Shown piece after piece: positions 47,879 through 60,408 of a stretch of DNA of 64,000 nt (within the stretch, counting starts at the first letter, position 1; each line of letters begins with the position of its first letter). This stretch comes from Coriolopsis trogii (lineage: Eukaryota; Basidiomycota; Agaricomycetes; Polyporales; Polyporaceae). Below the pieces are notes generated by a model. The model was not told the DNA's origin. It was given only the letters and a program-made list of their open reading frames with translations, and did not search any database. A program made the translations under genes and the position numbers. Location of the stretch: positions 2,356,001 through 2,420,000 of the forward strand of contig JAHYIO010000001.1 in the NCBI GenBank assembly GCA_020543525.1, in the 5' to 3' direction.

Positions 47879-49071
47879 ATGGCTTCCGCGCTCGGTCTCG
47901 TCTCCGCACTCTTTGCCATCCAGGGTGCGAGTGCGTCGTTCTTCTCGCTCCCGACGACGTACCCCAATATCTCGGCCTGCGCTAGCGAGCCGATTTCGTA
48001 TTCATGCGAGAACACGACGGCGATCCAGAACACGTGCTGTTCGCCAACACCCGGTGGCTTGGTGTTACAGACACAGTTCTGGGATACCTACACTGGTCTG
48101 GAGAAGAAGGGCCAACTGTTGCCTAAGAACAGTTGGACGATTCACGGTCTGTGGCCTGACAACTGCGATGGGTGAGTACTGGCCATGTTGCCCTAAATGT
48201 CATAACACTCACAGTCATCCAGCTCTTACGAGCAATATTGCGATCTTTCCCGTCAATACGACCCAGACCCTTCGCCGAAGGTTCTGCCCGACGGCACCCC
48301 CGTTCCTCCCTACAAGGGACCGGGCCTCGAGACCTTCATCGCTGAATTTGGCCGATTCGACCTTCTGGACTACAGTGAGCTTGCATCAACATGCATGACT
48401 ACATGACGTTCCATCTGACATTGTCAAAGTGAACAAATATTGGGTCAGTCAAGGAAGCCCCAACAGTGGTTTCTGGGGTCATGAGGTAGGATATTGCACC
48501 CCCTTCAGAAACCCTTCTCATGATCACATGTGCACAGTTCGCGAAGCATGCCACCTGCACGTCCACTTTCGACGTCGCGTGCTATGGACCGGACTACAAG
48601 AAGAACCAGGATGTTGTCGACTTCTTCGATGCTGTTGTCCGCGCATTCAAGATGTATCCTACCTGGACAATGCTTGCTGCGTAAGTTCTGATGTATGGCC
48701 TCAGCAACTCACACGCTAACCTTCTATTGAACTCGCAGTTCCGGCATCGTCCCTTCAAACAGGACCACTTACTCGCTCAATCAAATCCAGTCTGCGTTGA
48801 AGGCGCAGACTGGCGCGATTCCCTACCTCGGTTGTGGACACAACGGCACTGTACTCCAGGAGGTGTGGTACTTCCATCACATCTTGGGATCGGTATGTTT
48901 CTGTCGTATCCAACTCGTGGTGCACATGACTCAATAACGGTCTTACAGGAGCAATTCGGTCATTACAAGACAGTTGACTCGACGACCAAGTCAAGCTGTT
49001 CGTCTACTGCGGGTATTCACTATTATGAACGCACGCCGACTTCTGAGCACGAAGTCCACCTCTTGCCTTGA
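47879..49071 (+). CDS. Secreted ribonuclease T2
   Basis: Base-nonspecific RNase of the T2 family, cutting RNA through 2',3'-cyclic phosphates; secreted or vacuolar. The signal peptide is MASALGLVSALFAIQGASAS. Active-site CAS I is WTIHGLWPDNCDGS, giving the first catalytic His. CAS II is FWGHEFAKHATC, split by an intron before FAKHAT, which gives the Glu, Lys and second His. Disulfide cysteines (SCENTT, NTCCSPTPGG, DNCDG, HATCTS, VACYGP) follow the usual pattern. The length is about 310 residues over five or six exons, and the end TPTSEHEVHLLP is slightly longer than the catalytic core. There is no second domain. Confidence is high. Confidence 0.95.
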
Positions 49072-49390
49072 AAGTACATGTACACATTGCTCTAGTATTA
49101 GTTCAGATAATCCGCTATGATTGTTGGAGCGTCTACATTGCACTAGCACCATTTCGCGTGGGGCTCATCAGGGGTTGGCCTATTGCTGCTGGTGCTCATC
49201 ACCGTCCAGCATGCACAGAATGCTCGCATCCCGTCGCGCACTCACTGCTCTTGCGTACGATTGTTTTATGCACAACAGTGCTCGGATCGGAGGGGGTTTG
49301 CAAGCGTTCACAGTCCGGAAGTCTGTTGCGTACGGGCGCTCCGATCGCTTCACTCTGCGCACTCACTGTTCTCGACTTGCTGAGGAGCTG
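49072..49390. other. Spacer and possible 5' extension of the methyltransferase
   Basis: The methyltransferase frame is open upstream to 49211 (MHRMLASRRALTALAYDCFM). If used, this would add about 60 residues with Arg/Ser/Ala character like a mitochondrial presequence. I prefer the internal ATG at 49391 because related enzymes begin near the PPDYELRSYW motif. Confidence 0.45.
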
Positions 49391-50212
49391 ATGCCGCCAG
49401 ACTACGAACTCCGGTCCTATTGGAAGACTCGGTTCGACAAGGAAAGCCATTTCGAGTGGCTAGGGGACGGCGAAGATACCATACTTCCGCACGTGCGGTA
49501 CTACCTCCTTGACTCTGTTTCCTCTGCCCGATCTCCAACTTTCCGTCCTCCTCGCCTATTGCACATCGGCGCCGGCACCTCGTCTCTGTCCGAACGACTC
49601 CGGAGACTATATCATGAAGTCTACGGCCCCGATGCGGACGAGGAAGCGATTGTGCAGACAGACTTCGCGGAGAACCTGGTGGATCGAATGCAGGCAAAAG
49701 AGGAGAAGTTGAGAGCGGGCGGAGGACAGAAGGGTATGCGATGGGTGTGCGTGGATTTGGCGGAATGGGACAGCGTGAAGACTGCGCTGGAATATGACAG
49801 GGAGAGGTGTGCTTTCGATCTTGTGGTGGATAAGAGCACGTCCGACGCAATATCGTGCGGAGAGGACCTTTCGTACGGCAGCCCGGACCCGGTCCTTCAT
49901 CCTCTCATCAACGAGTACCTCGTGACCCACCCAGGACAACGTACCGATTTCGCACCTGTTGAAATCCTGGCAATCCATCTGGCGTCGCTTGTACGACCTG
50001 GGGGACTATGGGTTGCGTTGACGTTCTCCTCGAGCCGGTTCGCCTTCCTTTCGCGGCCCGCGGGCGCTGACAGCCGCGAGCTCCCCCGCGCAGCCAAGTT
50101 TTGGGAGATTGAACGAGTGGAGACGGTAGACGCACCAACAGGCATGGAGGGTCGCGTATACACACCGATTGTGCAACACTACGTGTTCTTGCTTCGGCGG
50201 AGACAGACATAG
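49391..50212 (+). CDS. SAM-dependent methyltransferase, METTL13/EEF1AKMT4-like
   Basis: Single-exon class I methyltransferase. The start motif PPDYELRSYWKTRFDKESHF resembles the YW-x2-R(Y/F) opening of METTL13/EEF1AKMT4 proteins that methylate translation elongation factor eEF1A. The SAM-binding motif I is RLLHIGAGTSSLSERL (GxGxS), motif II includes VQTDFAENLVDRM, and motif IV is FDLVVDKSTSDAIS, where the DKST element is typical of this subfamily. A C-terminal strand ends QHYVFLLRRRQT. The length is 273 residues. The protein substrate is inferred by family resemblance only. A longer N-terminus starting at 49211 is possible. Confidence 0.82.
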   Translation: MPPDYELRSYWKTRFDKESHFEWLGDGEDTILPHVRYYLLDSVSSARSPTFRPPRLLHIGAGTSSLSERLRRLYHEVYGPDADEEAIVQTDFAENLVDRMQAKEEKLRAGGGQKGMRWVCVDLAEWDSVKTALEYDRERCAFDLVVDKSTSDAISCGEDLSYGSPDPVLHPLINEYLVTHPGQRTDFAPVEILAIHLASLVRPGGLWVALTFSSSRFAFLSRPAGADSRELPRAAKFWEIERVETVDAPTGMEGRVYTPIVQHYVFLLRRRQT

Positions 50213-50643
50213 CCCATGCGACCCGGGTAAGCTGATCATCTTCGTGTTGGAGACTGCGTTGGCAGAGTCTCTCATCAACATGTATCTGCCCAGTTTCGAT
50301 TGCGCGCGCCGAAGATGCTCGACAGCCTGAAGCTCCCGATCATAGTTGTCCAAATATCTTCCACGTTTGCTTGTCAATAGCGCATTCGTGGTCACAGTGC
50401 AGGAACAGAGGCGGGAGTGAGATGTAAACGTAGTTGTACGAGACTGAGTGAGTGCGCGACGCGTCCACTTTGGCAATGTAGCGATCACGTGGGTTACGCG
50501 CAATACGCGAGTTGTTGAACTTGATGAAGAGCCACATCGCGTCAGACGCTCATTACGCTCTTTCGCACCTTCCACGTCCATCCTCTCCGCGCGACCCCTA
50601 TCCCTCGGTCGCGTCGTGCTTCCTATATTGCGCGACATCAACG
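50213..50643. other. Intergenic region upstream of the sirtuin gene
   Basis: About 430 bp containing the methyltransferase 3' end and the sirtuin promoter. An ACGCGT-containing region (CGACGCGTCC near 50459) fits the MCB cell-cycle element core ACGCGT, which is notable for a chromatin gene but weak on its own. No gene seen. Confidence 0.45.
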
Positions 50644-52355
50644 ATGACCATCACTCTAGACCTCGACGCGTCCACCTCCGACGCTTCAACTAGGAGGTCA
50701 CTGTCTAACCTTTCTCTGTCCGTGGCCAAGTGCAAGAAGATCCTGGTGGTCACCGGTGCAGGTATCTCGTGTTCCTGTGGCATACCGGTACGTGTTCTCT
50801 GCACAAAAGATTCGCGTGGTGTTTGAACGCGTCTTGCAGGACTTTCGTTCCTCCGATGGGTTGTATGCCCTTGTCAAGCAACAATACCCGGATGTTGTGC
50901 TCAAGGGACGCGACCTCTTCGACGCATCACTCTTTCGCGATCCCACCTCCACCGCCGTATTTTACACATTCATCTCTCAGTTGAAGAAGTCTATCGATGT
51001 CGCGTCACCTTCTCCCACCCATAAGTTCATCAGGACACTGGACACGAAGCGCAAGCTCCTTCGCTCGTATACCCAGAACATTGACGGCCTGGAGGAGAGG
51101 GCTGGGCTGGTGGGCACTTCTAGTGACGAGGTCAAGACCACTGGAAAGGGGAAGTCCAAGATTCGGACCAAGGAAGTTCGAAACGTCCAACTCCATGGGG
51201 ACATCCACCGCGTGCGATGCACATTTTGTTCCGCCGACTTCCCATGTACCGAGGACCACCTGAAGTCTTTCCTCGACGGCATTCCGCCAGATTGCCCTGA
51301 GTGTGCGGCACGCTGTGAGTCTCTTGACGCGTGCGCGTGCGCAATCACAACATGCTGATTTCGGGCCATATGTTAGCCTCCGCTCGCGTAGCGCGCTCCG
51401 CGCGAGCACTCAAGATTGGCACATTGCGTCCCGCCATTGTCCTATATGATGAACCACACCCTCTTGGGGATGACATTGGCAGCATCCAGACTGCGGACAT
51501 CGCGCGGAAGCCGGACATGCTAATTATCATGGGCACCTCGCTCAAGGTGCACGGCTTCAAAAAGCTCGTCAAAGACTTTGCGCGCACCGTCCACGAATCA
51601 GCACCATCCCCGTCCGGTTCCACTGGTTCGCCACTGAAGAAGAACGCGAAGAGTTTCGCCGGCAAAGTTATCTTCGTCAACAAGACTGCTCCTGGAAGCG
51701 AGTGGGACGGTATCATCGATTATCACGTCGCTGGGGAGTCAGATCGATGGTGCGACAAAGTCATCGAGGACTGGAAGAAGGCGCGTCCTTCGGATTGGGA
51801 GGTGCAGAAGAAACTTGTCGCTGGTGGCGATATCGCTACCGCTGGGACGTTCCATGTCGCGAAGGAGATCACGAACACGATCGGGGCGAAGGGAAAAGGT
51901 ACGCGTCGCCTGGTAGATTGGCTTGCAATTGCGCTAACCAGATGCTGGCAGGCGCGAAGCGGAAGAACACCCACCGCAAACGCGAGAATGCACCCCTCCC
52001 TGAGGAGGACGAGGTGTTCGACATCACACTCCCGCTCCCAGAGTCTCCCCCCTCTCCTGGCAAGCGTCCACAGAGTCGCTGTCACTACAGTGACGTCGAA
52101 TCCAGCCCGTCGAAGAAGTCGCGGGACTCCTTGGCCACTTCGCGGCAGCCGGTGCACTTCGAGGAGCGCGGCCTGTTGTTCAGCAACGCCACTAACGCGA
52201 AAGTTCGAAGTGCCCCATGTGATGACGACTTTGACCTTGGGGAGAACAATGCGGCGCCGAAGGGGACGAAGAAGCATAAAGCTCGAGTCCCTGCCATGCA
52301 AGTGGAGGTTGTTCTCGAGTCGAGGCGCACCGCCCGGAAGGTTGCAGCAGCGTGA
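50644..52355 (+). CDS. NAD-dependent histone deacetylase, Hst3/Hst4-type sirtuin
   Basis: Sirtuin of the Hst3/Hst4 class, which in yeasts removes H3K56 acetylation after replication. Motifs in order: VVTGAGIS and CGIPDFRSS (split by an intron), RSYTQNIDGLE with the NAD-binding Asn and Asp, VQLHGDIHRVRC with the catalytic His, then zinc ligands RCTFC and CPEC. They are followed by LRPAIVLYDEPHPLGDDIGS, MLIIMGTSLKVHGFKKLVKD and FAGKVIFVNKTAPGSEWDG. A long Lys/Ser-rich C-terminal tail carries nuclear-targeting-like patches (GAKRKNTHRKRE, KGTKKHKAR). Introns join at CGIP|DFRS, in CAAR and before GAKRKN. The RPAIVLYDEPHPLGDDI stretch is characteristic of this class. Confidence 0.92.
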
Positions 52356-52636
52356 TCGTTCACAACGCTCTATTTCATGTATCATTATTCTGTACACATA
52401 CTTCTGCCGACTTCTCCTAGCGAGAAGCCTTATTAGACCTACGTGCCGTTGCATACTCGATAGTTTGATAGCCATGTGAGAGCATAAGCAGGACAGGCGT
52501 ATATGATGGACGCAAAAATGACATGGAGGTTGATATAAGAGCATAGTCTAACAGCTTGACGATAACAATGCAACCAAAAATACAAAAATCGTGCAACACA
52601 CCTGTACCCTACGAGACGAACTCTCCCTCCAGTCGC

Positions 52637-53316
52637 TCAGTCGGTGATCAGCTCGGAAACGCTCCAATCCTCAAAGCTGCCGTCCGGAAGGTAGCGTCGG
52701 ATGACAAGAGGAATTTTGCGCTGAGACAGCTCCTTGATGGCGATTTGGAGCGCGTCGGTCTCTCCATCGAGAGGTACAAGAACGGGCGCGTTCATGCTAG
52801 GGCGTTCCCAACGAGTCTCAGATGGGCGAAGGTTGGAGAAACGGTGTGGTTACTCGCCTGATCTGCAAGGCCCTCGTGCCCAAGACTCGCGCACGCTCGT
52901 ACTTGGTTAGGTAGGGCGTCGTGACGCGCTCCTTGTTGGGTTGTCGCTCGCCCTGCATGCCTGTCCGAGCCGCGTCGGGTTGTGGGGCATCGCCGTTGGC
53001 TTGTTCCTGCCCGTTTTGTGCGCCGTTCGCGCCAGTGTATTCGGTTGTCTGCTCGCCTTCGCCGTTCCCCTCTCCGTCTGGGAGCTCTGTGGCGAGAAGG
53101 TCGTAGTTTTCGTCCTAGAATGTGGGAATGGGTTGAGTGTCCGCGGGTGGGGATAAGAGACGTATGCGCACAAATGCATCCTCGCCAAATCTGTGGGGTC
53201 GTGAAACTTGAGTATGCCTTTGCGTTTTTGAGTTGGTGGCGGGACACGCACCCCGGACCCTCGTAGTCATAGTCGTCTCCTCCTCCTCCGCCTCCACCGT
53301 AGCCATCATCAGACAT
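52637..53316 (-). CDS. RPB6: RNA polymerase subunit RPB6 (RPABC2), shared by Pol I, II and III
   Basis: Common subunit of all three nuclear RNA polymerases. The acidic/glycine-rich start [20 protein letters not shown] is followed by an acidic variable region ([20 protein letters not shown]). The strongly conserved core reads [25 protein letters not shown], then [20 protein letters not shown] and [20 protein letters not shown]. The end is [12 protein letters not shown], as expected for RPB6. The gene has at least three introns; the last separates RALQI from MNAPVL (about 52800-52862), and one lies between the Gly-rich start and DENYD. The length is about 160 residues. RPB2 of the same enzyme is encoded 44 kb upstream. 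Confidence 0.95.
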
Positions 53317-54540
53317 GTTGTGCGCAAGTAGTGTGTGGTGTTATATGCGCGAGAGAGGATCCGGAAAGCAGAGTTAGCAAGAACGACAGGAGTACTCGCA
53401 GCTGCAGGAAGAGTCTCAGAGGTAGTGAAGTGCCGTGCCAAAAGGCAAGGAGTTTTGGCGCTCAATCGAGCAATGATTCTTGTCCGGCAAGGGCCGGGCC
53501 TCGGTCCAGTTCCGGGCGTCCGGGCCTATTTTTTGGTTTCTTTCCTCTTTCTAACAACTCTTTTGAGCCTGTTCTTCCTGTTCTTCCCTGCCACGCTTAG
53601 CATGCTGGTGGCATCGGTATCCGAAGAGTGAGGGAGATCCTGTTGCGCTTAGTGAACTTAATCTCAGCTGTCTTCCGAGCTACGTTGTGCATTCGACGTC
53701 ATGTTCGCCGAACATGCTGTGGCTAACGCAATTCAAGTGGCATCATACTCGTCGTTATGAATCACAACGAGAGCGATTGCGAGGCTCTGCTATTTTCATG
53801 TGGTGATTGTTGTGGTGATAGCTATGTTGCACATCGCATGGGACGGGACTAAACTCGCTTCCTTAGCATCGAAGTTGATGGCATTGCAGACGATTCATTG
53901 CCTCACTCTGGTTGACAGCGACTGACCCAGGATGTACAGGAGATTGTGATATGGAGCAAGCTGGGAAAGGTCAGGGTGTTCCAGAACGACTGTATGCTGA
54001 CCTTGAACGTCGTTTGTGCTTAGACAGGACGGCTCCGTATGACTCCGCGTGGTGCGGCCATGTGTGCCAGTGACTGCGAGGACGTTGCGGGCGCAGATCT
54101 CGGCGGCGGCGTCAGGCCACGGCATGGAAGATCGTAAGCTGGAGATCACTCACCACCGCGATGACAGCCAAGTCCCCCACTGCCTATGTTTCGTTCGCTA
54201 ACAAGTTGCTGGCCTGCGACGGACGATACGGACAGTGTCTGTGTTGACTCCCTGGTGACTCGCTGCAGTCGAAGAAGTCGCGGTACAAAGAGCGGCGGTG
54301 TGGAGCCAGAACGAACGAGGATCTCGAGCGCAGGCGGTTCTCCCTCTGACATGTCCACTCTGGCGGAGATCATGCTCCTCCTGGACGTGCACGAGACGTA
54401 TCTCGAAGTTCGCATTGCGTTGGGCCAGCGTTTCGGTTCTCTCGTCGACCGCCCGTCCAGAGTCCCTTGCCTCGACGCACTTTCTCCAGCTTACCACTCA
54501 CATCCCTCATCCTAAGCTCGCATACAGTCTCCCTATCCTT
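53317..54540. other. Intergenic region between RPB6 and the RRM gene
   Basis: About 1.2 kb between divergent starts. A T/C-rich tract (about 53530-53590) lies in the middle. Open frames near 54186-54515 (plus) and 53895-54149 (minus) lack any recognisable domain and look fortuitous. Probably long 5' leader and regulatory DNA of the RRM gene. Confidence 0.5.
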
Positions 54541-57500
54541 ATGCCGTCCAGGCAGCTCTCCAAAGACCGTGCTTGGGGGACACGTTATGACACACTCGGG
54601 GCCTCTCCTCCCCCTTCCCCCATGCAGCATCCCGCCACGGAGAACACACACAGTGCTATCACGACGACGTCCTCTCCCCACACCGCCCACAACAGTAAAT
54701 CCATTATCCAAGCGCCGGCGGAGATGCAAGCCACAGAGAAAGACGGAACTCTCCACGACGCCAGCATCTTCGTTGGCAGGTGTGTTGTCGCCGTCGGGAT
54801 CCCATGGTGGCAGTGACTTACTCTCGTCCGTTTCTTGCAGTCTACCTGCAAATATCGACCCTGGAGAACTCACTCGACGACTCACCGAACATCTGTCCGG
54901 ATATCCCCAAATCAAGACAGTGAAAGTCGTGCGAGATAGTCGTGGCGGTGTGTGCGCCTTCATACAGTGCGATGTGAGTGATTGCGTGCTTGTCAACGGT
55001 CACGGCTAGCTCTTTGACCGTCACCATTTCCAAGTCACCTTCGTCTGCTGGAGAGCTCCTTCATGTACTACACTCCCGTCCACCAATGCCTTTCCTGGGC
55101 AGATTTCTCCGTTTCGAACCTGCCAAAGCATTCCGCACCCTCCTGGTATCCTATCGGTAAGCACCGATTTGAACAAGGGTCAGCCAGAGTGAGACTGATC
55201 GCACGGTCGAGGCAGCGCTCCACCAGGTGTTTCTACTGATAGTTCAGAAGTATCGTCCACGTCTTCGCAAGGCCCGCTCGTCAAGCGACTCGCACAGGCT
55301 ATCAGGATATATCGCCCGCGTAATGTCAAGTGCGTTTCATGAGTCCCTCCATAGCTTATGACGCATGAACTTAACTCTATGCTATCTATCCAGGTATTTA
55401 TCCCTGCTCTATGATTCGGATGCGATCGACTTTGTGTCGGACGCGTTCGACGAAGGCGTAGATAGTATCAAACCTGACCCTTTCGGTGGGAATGGTCTCC
55501 TGCTCCACCCTTTGGTGTACGATGCTGAGGTCAGTAAGTTGCGCATATATGTCTGCTACATGATCTGTATTTTTGCTTCTAGACTTTACGCACGCTTGCC
55601 ACCGCTTTTGGTCCTCTGGAGTTCTTCAATGATCATTGCAGAGACAGCAAAGGTCAGTCACGATCTATACATTGAGCGCGTTATGACGCTCATCACCTTA
55701 TGCAGGATACAACGGAACTGGAGAAGCCGGAGAAGCTGTAGTATCGCATTCGTCACCTCATGATGGTGTCAGATCAAGCGAGATGGCAAAAGGGGTGTGG
55801 GAGATCAAATGGAGAGACCGCGAGGATAGCGTTGTCGCACTCTTGGTAAGTCCTGATTCGTGATGGGTGAATTGTCGACTGAGGTGCTCTCAGACCCTCC
55901 GTCGCGTGCCATTCCTCACCGTCAGCTGGGCTCATCACCCTCCTCCTGATGTATCTGGCATTGGCCTTCAAAGGACGCACATGTTCATCCCGTCCGGAGG
56001 CTGGAGACCATCGGGTCACCAGACGACTCATAAACGTTCTACCGGAGGAGACCACGCAACATTCCAAGTGGATCAGGGGTCTCCCGTTCCTTTACCTCCT
56101 ACATCTACACCACACTCAATCACGTCTACCACACTAAGCCCAAGGAACTATACGCCACCAGGGTTGGCATGGCCTACATTCCCCAATGATGCAATTACGC
56201 CGAGTCTTCGATGGGCCGATCAGACGGATGAGGTTGACCTCTTCAGCGGTAACTCACCTTCTCCATCCCTGCCCCTATGGCAGACATCGACTCCGGTAAA
56301 CGAGCACACACCTGGAACGACCGCTTCGGACAAGCAGCAGACTAAGACAATCCACATGACAGAACATGGTCGCGACGTCTCTTTCAATGGATCCGTTCAA
56401 TCTGTCCATCCCCCTAGACCATATCGCAAATTTTCTGCAATTCACTCATTCTCTGGCGACTCGAACGTGGCGGCGACCTCGGTGTCTCCGGACAATCAGG
56501 GAACCAGGGGAGATATCTCATATCCTGCGCACACTCACCATGCGAGCGGATCCGGTCCAGTGTCGTCCTCTAGCTACTATGGGGAAGCAGTCCGAGAATT
56601 AGACCCCACAACAGTCTTTGTAGGGGGTCTTGATATGTTCGGCTCAGACGCTTGGGACGAGAGCAAGCTGCGTCAAATCTTCAATCGCTTCGGGATCATT
56701 GAGAAAGTTGAGATCATCAGACCTCGTGAGTGGCTAGTCGTTCGCGTGATTTAAGATGCTGGCTAACAATGTGAAGTAGCCGTTAATAAGCGGTCAGCGT
56801 TCGCGTTCGTCAGATTTGCAAGTGCCGAAGCTGCAAGCCGTGCTATACAAGAGGAGGTGACTTATGCTTCCAATTCCGTATAACTTCAAATGCCTCATCC
56901 TCAAATCTAGCACAACCGTATGCATGACGGTCGCCCGATCCGGGTCCAATTACGGGATCGCAATCCGCCTCCACGCACTCCTTGGCGGCCGGGACGTGGA
57001 CGAGGTCGGATGTTCCTCAATGTCTCTCCTGGTGGACGTTCGGCGTTCGGCGTCGGCAACTTAGGCCAAGACATGCCTAATGGCCCTCCTCTTAGACAAG
57101 GAGGAAGCGAGATCGCCATTTCCGATGAGCTATCCGTTAACGCTCCTAACATGCTCAGCCGGCAAGGAACTGACGTGAGCACACCTTCTATGTCGTCCAG
57201 TACAACGAAGGTCCCTTCAGAACATTGTGAAGTATCTCAAGGTCCGGCCAGCACCACTGCCTCCCTAACCCCTCCGCCATCGAACCTGCCAGCGGCCGTC
57301 CCCAATCCTACAACCGCCCCTTTAGTACCCTACAACATGAATATGGGTTATTTCCCGCATCAGCCTTGGCTTCAGCCATATCCCATGCCATATACGTACC
57401 CCCTCCCTACGACACCAAGCTACGGATATGCCGGATATCCCTATCATGCTATTCAACCGTTGCGGCCGCATAATCCGACTAAGGAGCAGTCCACGGCTTC

Positions 57501-58246
57501 GAGCACAGTGGACCACTCGAGCAAGGTACGTCCCACACCATCACACTTGTTGTCGACCGCTCACGTTTGCATTTTGTTAGGCTACGGGTTTCATCACCCC
57601 CTCGCAGTCGACCACACAACCACCGCTTCGCGCGACAGGGTTCATACAGAATGAACACGGCACGCTCATTCCTGTCTACCACCGCGAAGCTCTCGACCAG
57701 TACATGGCCAATGCGCGTGGACCGCAGCAGTCCCAACCGATGTCGGGATCTCCGCCCCAGCCAAACGAGTTTCCGCCCTCGAACAGCACAACGTGGCAGC
57801 AACCGTCCTCGCTCCAGATGTATCCAGGAGTGTACCCCGTCGGTCCGCAGGCCGTGGCGCCAGCCGGCGGACCCGCGTACCCACACCAGGTTTCATCTCA
57901 TTCGTTCTGGGTCCCTGGTCCAGCGTACGGTATTCCTCCCTTTCACACTGGGCCTCACCTCGCTCCCGCTCCCCAGGCTTTCATGAGCGCCGATCCGGCG
58001 TTCGTGAGAGCAACCGCACAACGCGACGTAGGCAATCTACCTGGTCACGGCCAACACATGAGACAGCAGTACGACCACCATCCCGCGAAACAGCCTCATT
58101 ATCGCCCCTACTCGCAGTTCCGGGGAAATGGGGTCAATCGTCCACCGACACGTGCCGGTGACAATGCCGCCTTACAGGGTATGCGTGGAGGCGGAAATCT
58201 ACAGAGTCATAGGCCCCTGGGATCTACTGAGCGTATGCATGGTTGA
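54541..58246 (+). CDS. Multi-RRM RNA-binding protein with Pro/Tyr-rich C-terminal tail
   Basis: A large RNA-binding protein with several RRM folds. RRM1: DASIFVG|SLPANIDPGELTRRL, IKTVKVVRDSRGGVCAFIQ, then HSRPPMPFLGRFLRFEPAKA. A second, degenerate RRM-like region covers YLSLLYDSDAIDFVSDAFDE and TLRTLATAFGPLEFFNDHCR. The clearest is the last: TTVFVGGLDMFGSDAWDESK, LRQIFNRFGIIEKVEIIRP, RSAFAFVRFASAEAASRAIQ and DGRPIRVQLRDRNPPPR, with good RNP2 (VFVGGL) and RNP1 (SAFAFVRF). About 230 residues of Ser/Thr/Pro-rich linker separate the second and third. The C-terminal 400 residues are Pro/Tyr/Gln-rich and low complexity (YAGYPYHAIQPLRPHNP), the kind that forms condensates. Many introns; edges are approximate. 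Role in mRNA regulation is inferred. I cannot assign an orthologue. Confidence 0.85.
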
Positions 58247-58719
58247 GGATTGCCTAATCCTGTGGACATCTTTTCTTCGGAACCTGGGTGCATGATGGTC
58301 CTTGTCAGGTTTGGCTTCTGGCTCCTTGGCAGCATCGTGCTGATGAAGCTATAGTTCCTGTCCACCCGGTCACGTATCATTCGCCACTCTCTGTCAGACA
58401 GGGTTTTCTGTTTACTAGTACTGGGATTGTTGGTATGTCTACTGGTTTTGGACGTCGAGTGTGGCTGGAAGAGGCGTGCGAGCGGCTGACAGCATGCGAT
58501 GCCAAGAGTGGAAGGTGGGTCCCTCGATCATGATCGCTCGATTGGCTCCCGATCGCAGGGAGTCTGTTTGGTTGCCGCGTTGGACACCACAGTCGATGTC
58601 GTCCCGCCTCTCCCCACTCCAGTACCACTAGTTGGTCCAGCGTCGACGCAATGCCAGGGCTATTCAGCGCTCACCCTAGCCCTGTTGTCTGACTTGTACA
58701 CCTACTATCATTACTCACC
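58247..58719. other. Intergenic region between RRM gene and lipase
   Basis: About 470 bp. No exon with a recognisable motif. It holds the RRM 3' end and lipase promoter. Confidence 0.5.
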
Positions 58720-60408
58720 ATGCAGCCGGCACCTCTTGTGATTGTGGAAGGATTCTTGGGCAGCGCTGGCGCTCTCATCTGGGGAAATTTCGAGGAACAT
58801 TCAAACTATGCTTGTCAGAGCAACGGAGAAGGCACGAGACGGACTATATTCGCGAGGTAGTTCATCCCACTTATCAAGATATGTGGTCGCTCATGCTAGC
58901 TGCAGTGTTGGACCTGTGAGCTCGCTCCATGACCGGGCTTGCGAACTGTTCTATTCGTTGGTAGGCGGCACAGGTCAGCGGCAGGTTGTCCCTCTGGATA
59001 GCATGCTCAAGCTTTTAGACAGTGGATTATGGCTTGAGACACTCGACAGAGAACGGCCATGATCGATTTGGTCGCACACATGAAGAAGGGCTATATCCTC
59101 AGTGGTCCGTAGAGTACCCGCTTCATTTCTTGGGACACTCGATGGTATGACGTTGGTCACTCGTCTCTCTGAATGATTTTTCGCTGATTGTGATACCGTT
59201 ATCAGGGTGGTCCTACGATTATGAAGCTACAATGGTTGATAAGGCAGGGTTTCTTCGGCGAGAAGTATCATCCCGATATGATACTCTCAGTGAACACTGG
59301 TAAGCTGAACCTCGTTCGCTTGCTCGCCACCTTGTTGACTCGACACTATGTTCAGTATCATCGCCCTTCAGAGGTACGCAACTCGTGTACACCTTGGGCG
59401 AGGATACACAGAGCGCGCCCAACGTCCGACGATTCTCAGCGGGGGATCTGCTGGCCAAAGGCGTGCATGTCATGTCATATCTGGCGCCTCTTCTTCCAAG
59501 CTTTCTCGACCTGCACGCCGAATCGAGGAGACTGTCCTACAGAGAGTTGTCTCTTGGATCGTTTCTGAGACAACTTTGTAAGAGCGATTGGGCCGAGAGT
59601 CGTGACGCGACACCGTACGACGCCACGTTTGAAGCGGCGGACGAGAGGGAGGCGGCGCGGGAAGGAGAAGTCAACCCAGGGACTTATTACCGGAGCTATT
59701 GCGCGACTTTGGTACGTGAGCCCTGTGCTTCAAAAGCTGCATAACAATGTGATATCTGAATGTTGTGCAGAATCACACTGACGAGTGCCATACCGCCCCT
59801 CGAACCTCTTTATTGGCAAAAGTAGTCGCTTTGCCTCTACACTTGTCGTCCCTTGCCATATCGTCCTTCCACTTCTCCGACCTTCGCCCGATACCAGCAT
59901 TCATGGAGACCATATCTTCAGCTCGACATGCGTTCCATCATGCTCGCGACACCCAGCTGGAGGATGGAGTGATAGACGTCGATGGCGCCGGGAGCTATCT
60001 GTCGAACGCCCTCCGTGCGAACGACGGCGTTGTGCCCTTGTTCTCTCAGTGGCACCCGTACGAGTGCAAGTGAGTGTATCATCTCTGGATCATAAGTTGA
60101 CTGATATGCCAACCACAACCTACCACAGACACACGCGTTGCAAACACTTCAGTGATGGGCACAACGTCCTAGAGAGCGCAGAGAAGGCCCGGTATGGGTC
60201 TCCGCCGGACGCGGGGGTGTGGCACGTCCATCACTTGGACGGCGCGCATCACTTCTCTGTTGTCCCTCTATGGTTGGGAACGGAGAAGCAGAAGGCGTTC
60301 TGGAAGGATCTCGGGCATTGGTTGCGGGCTATCGACGGCGTGCGTCGGTCGAAGGCGAAGCTTTCCACAGAGCGCCGGAGGACGAGCACCGTGGCTATGG
60401 CTATGTAG
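58720..60408 (+). CDS. Alpha/beta-hydrolase lipase with bacterial family I.5-like motifs
   Basis: A lipase of about 460 residues. The start MQPAPLVIVEGFLGSAGALI contains the oxyanion-hole type segment after the first strand. The motif GGTVDYGLRHSTENGHDRFG R is nearly that of staphylococcal and Geobacillus lipases. The nucleophile elbow is FLGHSMGGPTIMKL, interrupted by an intron after SM. It is followed by ILSVNTVSSPFRGTQLVYTL, resembling the TTIxTPHxGT strand of that family. The acid is likely the Asp in ANDGVVPLFSQWHP and the His is in HVHHLDGAHHFSVVPLW. No signal peptide is visible, so it may be intracellular or secreted unconventionally. Joins at IFAS|VGPVSSL and GGT|VDYG restore frame. 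Substrate is presumed to be acylglycerols. Confidence 0.85.
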
